Shown here piece by piece: positions 31,501-37,597 of a stretch of 37,597 nucleotides of DNA. The DNA is from a virus. Under the pieces are notes generated by a model, which was not told the origin of the DNA, made no database searches, and worked only from the letters and a program-made list of their open reading frames with translations. Numbering within the stretch: the first letter of the stretch is position 1; every line of letters begins with the position of its first letter. The stretch is taken from positions 1-37,597 of IMG/VR virus record IMGVR_UViG_3300030329_006528; one strand, 5' to 3'. The translations under genes were made by a program, and so were the position numbers.

Positions 31501-32349
31501 ATGGCAAAAAAACAACTATTACCTAAAGAAGCAGCAGAAGTTCTTACTGAAGAATCAGTAGGTGCAATAGAAGGTGCTATTAAAGATAAAATAGAATTAC
31601 AAGTAGAAGCAGCTCTTACTCAGCAAGATGATTTATATGCTGAAAAACTTCAAGAACTTGTAGCAGCAATTGACAAAGATCATACATCTAAATTAAATAG
31701 AGTGGTTGAAGCAGTAGACGCTAATAATGCTAATAAATTATTAAAAGTTGTTAAGCGATATGAAAAGGAGCTTAATTCTAATGCTAGTACGTTTAAGGAA
31801 ACATTAGTCGAATCTATTTCTGATTACCTTGAAGAGTATGTTGATGAAGCAATTCCTGCACAAGCTATTTTAGAAGCTACTCAAAATAGAACTGCTAAAG
31901 AAGTTCTTGCTAATTTAAGGAAAGTACTTGCTGTTGATTCAACACTTATGAGTGAATCTGTTAAAGAAGCTGTTGTTGATGGTAAGTCTCAAATTAATGA
32001 GTTGAGCCAAAAAGTTGCAAAGTTGGAAAAAGAAAATAACCTGCTTAAAGAGGCCTATGCTTCTACCAAAGCAGATTTATTATTAGAATCTAAAACAGCT
32101 CATCTTACCGGCAAGAAAAAAGAATATATGATAAGAATTCTTAGTGATAAGTCGCCGAAGTTTATTGAAGAAAATTATGAATACACTGAAAGACTCTTTG
32201 ACAAAAAGGAAAAAGAAAGACTTAGTGTAATTAAAGAGGAGGCTTTTACGCGTCGTAAGGTAAAAGCTGATGCCCCTCGGCCAAAAATTTCAGAGAAGAA
32301 GAAGGCACCTAACCCATACTTGGAGGAGTTACAACGCCATCACAAATAA
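31501..32349 (+). CDS. gp22: prohead core scaffold protein gp22
   Basis: The gp22-type scaffold fills the prohead and is degraded by gp21. The protein is almost wholly helical and highly charged (AAEVLTEESVGAIEGAIKDKI, DKDHTSKLNRVVEAVDANNA, LVESISDYLEEYVDEAIP), with a coiled-coil stretch (INELSQKVAKLEKENNLLKEAY). MIRILSDKSPKFIEENYEY and the basic C-terminal DAPRPKISEKKKAPNPYLEEL are conserved T4-like blocks. Several LxE sites suitable for gp21 cleavage are seen, for example QLLPKEAAEVLTEE and DYLEE. 282 aa compares with T4's 269. It lies directly upstream of gp23 and is separated from it by an 84-nt leader. Confidence 0.92.
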   Translation: MAKKQLLPKEAAEVLTEESVGAIEGAIKDKIELQVEAALTQQDDLYAEKLQELVAAIDKDHTSKLNRVVEAVDANNANKLLKVVKRYEKELNSNASTFKETLVESISDYLEEYVDEAIPAQAILEATQNRTAKEVLANLRKVLAVDSTLMSESVKEAVVDGKSQINELSQKVAKLEKENNLLKEAYASTKADLLLESKTAHLTGKKKEYMIRILSDKSPKFIEENYEYTERLFDKKEKERLSVIKEEAFTRRKVKADAPRPKISEKKKAPNPYLEELQRHHK

Positions 32350-32433
32350 TTTAACCCTGAACAATGAGGTGCTTGACACCTGAGTAACTTGGGACTAGAT
32401 CCCATGAGGTAAAAATGAAAGGAAACGTTTATT
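32350..32433 (+). promoter_or_regulatory. structured leader of the major capsid gene (two small hairpins)
   Basis: The 84 nt between gp22 and gp23 hold two 5-bp hairpins with 5-nt loops: AGGTG/CACCT (32367-32371 with 32377-32381, loop CTTGA) and TGGGA/TCCCA (32390-32394 with 32400-32404, loop CTAGA). A purine-rich AAAGGAAA lies 10-18 nt before the ATG. CACAAATAA at the scaffold stop is a weak version of the late element. No T-tract follows, so these are not terminators. They probably tune stability or translation of the capsid mRNA; that is inference. Confidence 0.5.
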
Positions 32434-33966
32434 ATGAATAAACCGCAATCATTTATCGATAGAGATAGAGCAGACTTACTTCTTGAGAAGTGGGCTCCTG
32501 TTCTTGATTACACTTCTGATAGTGTAGCACCTATTGACGACGATCACACTCGCCTGAATACCGCCATGCTTCTTGAAAACCAAGAAAAGTGGTGTATTGA
32601 GGAATCAAGTACCGCAGGAGGAGGACTGGCTGGTAACGGCTCCCTCGGAAACGGTGCGACGATGCAGAGTATATACAACCCTGGAACTAATCAGATTGGT
32701 TCCGGAGATACGTATGCTACTGGTGATGCTCGTCTTCCAAAAGTGCTTATTCCGATGATTCGTCGTACGTTCCCTGAGCTTATCACCAACGAAATTGTTG
32801 GTGTTCAGCCTATGTCTGGTCCTGTTGGACTGGCATTCGCTCTTCGCTATGCATACCAAGAGAAAACCTTAGGAGCAGGTGTCGATGGCACCGGTGCCGG
32901 ATCACAAAGAACCGGTCCTGGGGGAAGCAACTGGGTTCAGAACCCTACAACTGCTCTTTCTGGTATTCGAGGCCTGCCTACTTCCGAACTCGGTTATCAA
33001 TTACTTGATACGCGTTTCACCGGATCCTCTTCTGAGAAGTTGACCGGAGGACCAAACGATGTTTGGAACTTTGCAGCGCAAGATCAAGGTGTCGCTCAGG
33101 TCCTTTCCGCTTTCGAGATTACTGGTAACATTCCTCAGGTCGAGGTTAAGTTCGAGAAAACAGCAGTTGAGGCCGGCACACGCCGTCTTGGCGCACGCTG
33201 GTCTGTCGAGCTTGAGCAAGATCTTAAGAACATGAATGGTATCGATATTGACGCCGAAATCACAAACGCTATGTCGTATGAGATTCAGGCTGAGATCGAC
33301 CGTGAAATGCTCATGAGAATGATCCAGGCAGCTCTTGGAACCGGAGGGTCGCAAGGCTATTCCACTTGGTCACCTGCTTCTGCAGATGGTCGTTGGATGG
33401 TTGAGCGTAATAGGGACTTCTATCAGCGTCTTATCATTGAAGCTAACCGCATTGCCGTACGTAACAGACGTGGAGCAGCTAACTTTATTGTTGGTACTCC
33501 TCGTGTTTGCGCCATCCTTGAGATGCTCCCTGAATTCCAGTGGGTACCTGTACAAGGTGACGTGAATACACAACCTGTTGGTATTGCAAAGGTTGGTTCA
33601 CTTGGTGGAAGATTCAACGTTTACCGTGATACTAGAACCGAAGTACAGAACAACGATGCATATGGCGTTAATGCTAATGCATACGCTGCTGGTACTGGTG
33701 GTGCACTTAAGACTGGGGGCGTAGAATATGCGCTTCTTGGTTACAAGGGACCAGAATTCTACGATACTGGTATCATTTATTGTCCTTACATTCCTGTCAT
33801 GGTACAGAGAACCATTGGTCCGAACGACTTTGCGCCACGCGTTGGCTTGCTTACTCGTTATGGTGTTGTTGACAACATCTTCGGAGCAAATCTCTACTAC
33901 CACGTCATTATTGTTCAGGGACTCGGTACTGCGTTCACTCCAGCTTCTCAGTCAGTGTACTTCTAA
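32434..33966 (+). CDS. gp23: major capsid protein gp23
   Basis: T4-like major head protein, 510 aa (T4 521). Typical blocks are LLLEKWAPVLDY, PKVLIPMIRRTFPELITNEIVGVQPMSGPVGLAFALRY, KTAVEAGTRRLGARWSVELEQDL, EAEIDREMLMRM-type text (AEIDREMLMRMI) and GAANFIVGTPRVCAILE, ending APRVGLLTRYGVVDNIFGANLYYHVI. TAMLLENQEKW around residues 43-53 contains an LLE, a plausible gp21 cleavage point after Glu48. Codon use shifts towards C-ending and G/C-rich codons compared with the surrounding genes, as expected for the most highly expressed gene. A strong terminator follows. Confidence 0.98.
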   Translation: MNKPQSFIDRDRADLLLEKWAPVLDYTSDSVAPIDDDHTRLNTAMLLENQEKWCIEESSTAGGGLAGNGSLGNGATMQSIYNPGTNQIGSGDTYATGDARLPKVLIPMIRRTFPELITNEIVGVQPMSGPVGLAFALRYAYQEKTLGAGVDGTGAGSQRTGPGGSNWVQNPTTALSGIRGLPTSELGYQLLDTRFTGSSSEKLTGGPNDVWNFAAQDQGVAQVLSAFEITGNIPQVEVKFEKTAVEAGTRRLGARWSVELEQDLKNMNGIDIDAEITNAMSYEIQAEIDREMLMRMIQAALGTGGSQGYSTWSPASADGRWMVERNRDFYQRLIIEANRIAVRNRRGAANFIVGTPRVCAILEMLPEFQWVPVQGDVNTQPVGIAKVGSLGGRFNVYRDTRTEVQNNDAYGVNANAYAAGTGGALKTGGVEYALLGYKGPEFYDTGIIYCPYIPVMVQRTIGPNDFAPRVGLLTRYGVVDNIFGANLYYHVIIVQGLGTAFTPASQSVYF

Positions 33967-34010
33967 TCTTAGAACGTCGCTGATTAAGCAGCAGTCGAGA
34001 GACAAACTTA

Positions 34011-34044
34011 AAACGGTGGGACGAAAGTCCCGCCGTTTTTTTTT
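34011..34044 (+). terminator. Rho-independent terminator after gp23
   Basis: A 12-bp stem (AAACGGTGGGAC at 34011-34022 with GTCCCGCCGTTT at 34027-34038, one G-T pair) closes a GAAA loop and runs into a long T-tract to 34044. It lies 45 bp after the gp23 stop and ends the main capsid transcript. Confidence 0.93.
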
Positions 34045-34075
34045 GTAGAAGTTTACGTAAATAGACACTAATTGC

Positions 34076-34083
34076 TATAAATA
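34076..34083 (+). promoter_or_regulatory. T4-type late promoter TATAAATA
   Basis: An exact TATAAATA, ending 5 nt before the ATG at 34089, just after the gp23 terminator. It is the best match to the T4 late consensus in the window and gives the next gene its own transcript. Confidence 0.65.
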
Positions 34084-34088
34084 TTATT

Positions 34089-34850
34089 ATGGCATATCCT
34101 GAGTTTACTTCACAATCAAAAGGACCTGATTCTAGTTATGATTCTACTTCCTGGGATTCCGGGTCTTATTTATTTAGTAGGGTTACTGGAGAATTCGGTA
34201 CACCGCCCTGGGTTCAAGGGCAAGAACAAATACATGGCTTAAGTCTTTCAGCAGTGGATGAAAAATCTGGCAATGTTCTATTAAGTGTTACACAAGGCGG
34301 CGCAAAACATCCTCTTACACTATCAGGAGACGCTACCCCTGGAGCTAGCTCCGCGGGGTATCGAGACGATTCAACTTACGCCGATCCTGTCTCAGCTGTA
34401 GGTGTTTTATTTACATATAGACACGGTGCATCTGGTTTATTTGGCGGTAAAGGAACCGCAGCTCGTACAGTAATTCTTAGTGCTGGCTTTGGCGGTACTA
34501 CGATCAGTAATCAATACCATGTGCTATCCGGCAATGAGCTCAAAACTCCAGGCACAAATAAAGGCCGCAGCAACCTTGATTTCGAAACCATCGCCCAGCC
34601 CCGCAGTACCATTATATCTACTACTATTTCAGCAGGCTTTTCAGCAGCTGTTTTATATTCTGATTATACCACTGTTAATTATAACGTCACTGCATATGAT
34701 AATAATTGGGGTGGTCAGGGTGCCAATGCGATCGCACCTTTAAGTGGCGGTCAAATTGTTGCACCATATAGTGCAATAGACAGAGAAGGTGGAAATGACG
34801 ATACAGTTGGTCAAAATATGAGACGCCTTAGAAATTCAGGTTACCTATAG
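34089..34850 (+). CDS. probable virion protein of unknown function
   Basis: 253 aa, not recognised. Rich in Gly, Ser and Thr with a beta-rich pattern (VSAVGVLFTYRHGASGLFGG, RTVILSAGFGGTTISN, QYHVLSGNELKTPG, AAVLYSDYTTVNYNVTAYDNN). No Cys, signal peptide or coiled coil. It has its own exact late promoter, comes directly after the capsid gene's terminator and lies before the tail-fibre block, so a decoration, whisker or fibre-associated protein is plausible. It converges with a small minus-strand gene 2 bp away, without a terminator between them. Confidence 0.7.
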   Translation: MAYPEFTSQSKGPDSSYDSTSWDSGSYLFSRVTGEFGTPPWVQGQEQIHGLSLSAVDEKSGNVLLSVTQGGAKHPLTLSGDATPGASSAGYRDDSTYADPVSAVGVLFTYRHGASGLFGGKGTAARTVILSAGFGGTTISNQYHVLSGNELKTPGTNKGRSNLDFETIAQPRSTIISTTISAGFSAAVLYSDYTTVNYNVTAYDNNWGGQGANAIAPLSGGQIVAPYSAIDREGGNDDTVGQNMRRLRNSGYL

Positions 34851-34852
34851 GA

Positions 34853-35125
34853 TTAATCGTCAGTAGTCTGAATCCAATCATCAGGAAGCTCTTCTAGCAA
34901 TGCGCTAGTCTCTGCACCTGTCAAGAGATTTCTATAATCTCTATCCGGGTCATCTGTAAAGATATGTAAAGCAGCACGTGGATTAGTATCCGTTTCCTCT
35001 ACTATAACACCCCATATATATCTGGAACCATTTGGATCTCCTTTGTGATATGCGAGACCCTCATCAATTCCAGCTTGTTCACTGCGAGCTAACGCATCAG
35101 CTTCGTTGTTATATAATAAGTACAT
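34853..35125 (-). CDS. small acidic protein downstream of tail-fibre genes
   Basis: 90 aa, strongly acidic, with no recognised family. The start is MYLLYNNEADALARSEQAG and the end EELPDDWIQTTDD; GSRYIWGVIVEETDTNPRAALHIF looks like a beta hairpin. The ATG shares its first base with the stop of the adhesin-like gene upstream, so it is the last gene of the minus-strand fibre operon. Small proteins in this place often help fold or attach fibres; that is an inference from position. Confidence 0.62.
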   Translation of the reverse strand: MYLLYNNEADALARSEQAGIDEGLAYHKGDPNGSRYIWGVIVEETDTNPRAALHIFTDDPDRDYRNLLTGAETSALLEELPDDWIQTTDD

Positions 35126-36078
35126 TAGAATCGATTATAAAATTGGTTTAAAGCATCGGAGGTTGCACCAGATACAGGTCTTTGATCCGTAGGCCACCAT
35201 ACTACTTCATTAACATAGCCCGACATAGAATTTGATGTACCTGTATATCTTGCAAATAACCGAGCTCCATATTGATCATTATCACCTGTAGTACCAGCAG
35301 CTTCTTCATTATTTAAAAGAAATACAGACCTGGTGCCATTCCAAACTGCAAACCAAATTTTACTGCCTGCTGTTTTATTAGAGTCTACAATAAGAGTGTA
35401 ATCACTACCTCCAGCATATATTCCTGAATCATCATTATTATAAAAACTACCAAGAATATTACGTGTACTAGAAGTTGTACCTTCCCAAAAATATTTGTTA
35501 CCACCTGACCCGGCAGAAGTATCTGCACCTACAACTGAAATGCTGTTTGGATGGGCTATTGTGCCCCATTGAGCAACATCCATTGGGTCTGTAGATAGAT
35601 ACATAGCCGGAGCGCCTTTTTCTTTATCCGCTGTATATCCATAACTTAAAGCTCCGAGATATATTGGTCGAGGTTGATAAGAAGTTGAAGATTGTTCGGC
35701 ATTACGACCATTACCACTTTGATCATACCAGGTCCTCATATACCCATTACTTGGAGTTGAGATTCCATCTGGATTAGCATAACCAGCTCCATCGACAAAT
35801 TCACCTAGGTTGGTTGCATTAGACCCGCTAGAAAAGTTATCAACCGGCGAGTCTAAGGAGAACCCCATCCTAGCATCAAAATGTACATCTGCTTCTTCAG
35901 CATCTACTGCTCGACGCAGTCTAAGTATGGGCCCTCCATATCCTGTGCGTAATCTACGTAGAGAGAAGGCTACATCAGCTCCAGGAAATTGATCAAGTAA
36001 AAACCCGGCTGCACCTGGAGTTTTATTTGCAGATGTGACACTCATCCCCGTGGTCATATTTGTTGGAGATAAAAACAT
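35125..36078 (-). CDS. tail-fibre/adhesin protein with arabinofuranosidase-like lectin domain
   Basis: Residues 37-47 (AFSLRRLRTGY), ILRLRRAVDAEEADVHFD and TWYDQSGNGRNAEQ (116-129) with PRPIY match the jelly-roll pattern of the alpha-L-arabinofuranosidase B N-terminal domain (AYSLRRL..., RRS..., TWYDQSGNGNDA), a lectin-like fold often used in phage fibres. The C-terminal half (IWFAVWNGTRSVFLLNNEE, SGYVNEVVWWPTDQ) completes a LamG/concanavalin-like sandwich. Binding of host surface sugar is the likely job; no catalytic role is claimed. 317 aa. Its ATG overlaps the fibre gene stop by one base. Confidence 0.75.
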   Translation of the reverse strand: MFLSPTNMTTGMSVTSANKTPGAAGFLLDQFPGADVAFSLRRLRTGYGGPILRLRRAVDAEEADVHFDARMGFSLDSPVDNFSSGSNATNLGEFVDGAGYANPDGISTPSNGYMRTWYDQSGNGRNAEQSSTSYQPRPIYLGALSYGYTADKEKGAPAMYLSTDPMDVAQWGTIAHPNSISVVGADTSAGSGGNKYFWEGTTSSTRNILGSFYNNDDSGIYAGGSDYTLIVDSNKTAGSKIWFAVWNGTRSVFLLNNEEAAGTTGDNDQYGARLFARYTGTSNSMSGYVNEVVWWPTDQRPVSGATSDALNQFYNRF

Positions 36079-37597
36079 TAGCTAGGTAGTGAGAAGTTAT
36101 ACTGCACCCCGCCAAATAAATTTGTACCATCGCTCCAGAAAGTTAATATATCAACCGCATTAGCACCAGTTGTTAATGTAGGTGCAACCCCGCCAGGCCA
36201 ATGATACGCATATCCTGTTGACAAAGTTCTTGACCCGGTACCATCTTGTACTACTTTAAGGATATAAGACCCTTGTGCCAAATTAGATGGGTTATGTAGA
36301 CACCTATTACCGCCTAATGTTACGGTAGCGGCATGCCCATTACATGCGTCCCATGTCATTTCTGCTGCATCTGTTATAGTGGTGTAATTAGTCTGTGCAG
36401 TTTGAATAAGGTTTCTAGAGCTTATAGTACCAGCAACAGAAAATGTTGCCCTAGTAGTATCACATGTCCTAATACCCACACAATTATTATCGCCTATAAT
36501 AATTGCCCCGTAATTGTTTTGACGAATAACTACCGGGTAATCATTGGTGGAACCCATTACAAATGAGTTCGCAGGTATTCTATAACTAGTCGATGCATTA
36601 CCAGCCAAGAATATACTACCCTGAACAGCGCTTCCATCCTGTATGAGGCAAATTTTTGGATTATCACTCTCACCACTGTTATCTGAGTCTGCTTCTAATG
36701 TTAGCGATACATCTCCCTTACTTTTTATATGTAACCCGGCTTCATTATCACCCGCAGAAGGAAGTACGAAATGATTTGAATCATTAGAAATACCGACTTT
36801 GGACCCTAAGTAACTCCATTCACTACCAGGGGCCCCAACAACACCTGCGCTGAGCGTACCAAGAGCGCTTATATTACCAGAGACAGTAAGTTTTTCTAGT
36901 GGTGCATCTGTACCTATACCAACCTTACCGTCAGATTTAATCCGCATTCTTTCTGTCGGAGCTGAATCTGAATAAGCGCCTCTCGTGCTAAAGAACAAAT
37001 CACCACAATAATCAGCAGCATCTTTTTCTTCAGCACCTATATAAGTCATCGGATAAGTTCCGGAGTCCCAACCATGAAGACCTATAAGTGTTTTACCCTT
37101 AGTACTACCACTACCACCGCATGCATTTCCTATCCTCACAGCCTCTGTAGCATTAGTTGAGGTTCTTACTACCAGAGGAGCAAGCCCGGCTCCATCTTCA
37201 CCTAGTGCTGCATTAATACCAACATTATCCTGAAGGTATATAAATCCACCTGTGGCACTAAGACCACCATGAGCACTTACAGTACCAGCTACAGTGAGTT
37301 GTTCTTTTGGTCTATTTGTACCAATACCAACATTCCCGCCAAAATAACTACAACCAGCTACCGCAGCTGCACTAAGACCACCTGTAGCGCTTACGTCTCC
37401 TACAATCGATAATTTAGCATCGGGAGTTGTATCACCGAGCCCCAAATTACCACTCCCCATTATTACTGTTGGGTTTGTACCATAGTTAGTAACACATACA
37501 AGTTTTGTTGTGTCAGCAATTGCACTACCAGCCGCGTGACCACCTATCTTACCTTGAATATTAATAGCAGGTGATGATGTGGTATCGGCTCTTAAAC
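36078..37597 (-). CDS. long tail-fibre protein with GIGT repeats (5' end outside window)
   Basis: The frame is open to the right edge, so the true start lies beyond 37597; the Met at 37460 is internal. The visible part has several copies of a tail-fibre repeat, VGIGTxxPxEKLTVxGxxSAxG (for example NVGIGTNRPKEQLTVAGTVSAHGG and KVGIGTDAPLEKLTVSGNIS), with more divergent copies between. The last 110 residues (TVTLGGNRCLHNPSNLAQGSY, DGTGSRTLSTGYAYHWPGG, DILTFWSDGTNLFGG) form the C-terminal domain common to marine phage fibres. It probably binds the host surface. It leads the minus-strand fibre operon. Confidence 0.88.
   Translation of the reverse strand, partial: LRADTTSSPAINIQGKIGGHAAGSAIADTTKLVCVTNYGTNPTVIMGSGNLGLGDTTPDAKLSIVGDVSATGGLSAAAVAGCSYFGGNVGIGTNRPKEQLTVAGTVSAHGGLSATGGFIYLQDNVGINAALGEDGAGLAPLVVRTSTNATEAVRIGNACGGSGSTKGKTLIGLHGWDSGTYPMTYIGAEEKDAADYCGDLFFSTRGAYSDSAPTERMRIKSDGKVGIGTDAPLEKLTVSGNISALGTLSAGVVGAPGSEWSYLGSKVGISNDSNHFVLPSAGDNEAGLHIKSKGDVSLTLEADSDNSGESDNPKICLIQDGSAVQGSIFLAGNASTSYRIPANSFVMGSTNDYPVVIRQNNYGAIIIGDNNCVGIRTCDTTRATFSVAGTISSRNLIQTAQTNYTTITDAAEMTWDACNGHAATVTLGGNRCLHNPSNLAQGSYILKVVQDGTGSRTLSTGYAYHWPGGVAPTLTTGANAVDILTFWSDGTNLFGGVQYNFSLPS
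36850..37460 (-). repeat. GIGT/LTV tail-fibre repeat region
   Basis: Three clear copies of the protein repeat G-[LI]-G-[DT]-x-x-P-x-x-[KQ]-L-[ST]-[IV]-x-G-x-[VI]-S-A are read here: NLGLGDTTPDAKLSIVGDVSA, NVGIGTNRPKEQLTVAGTVSA and KVGIGTDAPLEKLTVSGNISA. The DNA copies are diverged, so this is a protein-level repeat. Confidence 0.7.

Noticed and set aside
32350-32433. Terminator between scaffold and capsid genes
   Set aside because: The two hairpins are short and are not followed by a T-tract, and the capsid gene would need a promoter after them.
33001-33903. Several long open frames on both strands inside the capsid gene
   Set aside because: They are by-products of the gene's codon choice; gp23 itself is unambiguous and none of these frames has a start signal or recognisable protein.
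1-37597. tRNA genes, CRISPR arrays, insertion sequences and homing endonucleases
   Set aside because: No cloverleaf, regular direct repeats with spacers, transposase or LAGLIDADG/GIY-YIG/HNH proteins were seen; genes cover the window almost completely, with no gap above about 120 bp.

Overview
The window is a piece of a T4-like (Straboviridae/Kyanoviridae-type) myovirus genome, most likely from an aquatic and probably marine phage. The evidence is an intact T4-type capsid block (portal gp20, protease gp21, scaffold gp22, major capsid gp23, gp4-type head-completion nuclease, gp15-type tail-sheath stabiliser) with phage PhoH, a gp62-like clamp-loader subunit and a GroES/gp31-like co-chaperonin. 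The DNA is AT-rich, genes are packed with 4-23 bp overlaps, and I saw no tRNA, CRISPR array, insertion sequence, signal peptide or membrane segment. The host cannot be named from the sequence.

Layout. (1) 1-1414: phoH (minus, runs off the left edge) diverges from a queE-like gene. (2) 1416-15747: about eighteen plus-strand genes, nearly all glycosyltransferases of many different families (DUF6492-like, GT2-like, GT15-like, GT9-like, GT-D-like, GT11 fucosyltransferase-like, exostosin/GT47-like) mixed with methyltransferases, an aminotransferase, a cupin, a radical SAM/SPASM protein and a DUF115/GT42-like protein. (3) 15744-18918: a minus-strand five-gene operon that looks like a nucleotide-heptose pathway: an RpiB domain fused to an HldE-type adenylyltransferase, an HldE-type PfkB kinase, a cupin, a TalC-type transaldolase and a small HAD phosphatase. 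(4) 18958-20702: an exostosin-like transferase and an FkbM methyltransferase. (5) 20731-25341: DUF366-like protein, gp62-like protein, NAD-dependent sugar epimerase, gp31/GroES-like co-chaperonin, two small phage proteins and a Rad3/DinG-like helicase. (6) 25355-33966: virion assembly genes from gp15 to gp23, closed by a strong terminator. (7) 34089-37597: one probable virion protein, then minus-strand tail-fibre/adhesin genes running off the right edge.

How they work together. The carbohydrate island appears to make and attach an elaborate glycan. The operon could supply activated heptose from sedoheptulose 7-phosphate, and the many transferases would assemble and decorate the chain. No flippase, polymerase or other membrane protein is present, so the product is more likely attached in the cytoplasm to a virion protein, to DNA, or to the host's own LPS core precursor than exported as a new polymer. 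The structural genes form a separate late unit: nine genes in the window have a TAAATA element only 5-9 nt before the start codon, an arrangement that predicts leaderless or nearly leaderless late mRNAs. The co-chaperonin just upstream fits the known need of T4 gp23 for gp31 with GroEL.

The most interesting items are the heptose operon with its RpiB-HldE2 fusion, the size and family diversity of the glycan island (including a GT15-type transferase best known from fungi), the compact late promoters, and the two-hairpin leader in front of the capsid gene.
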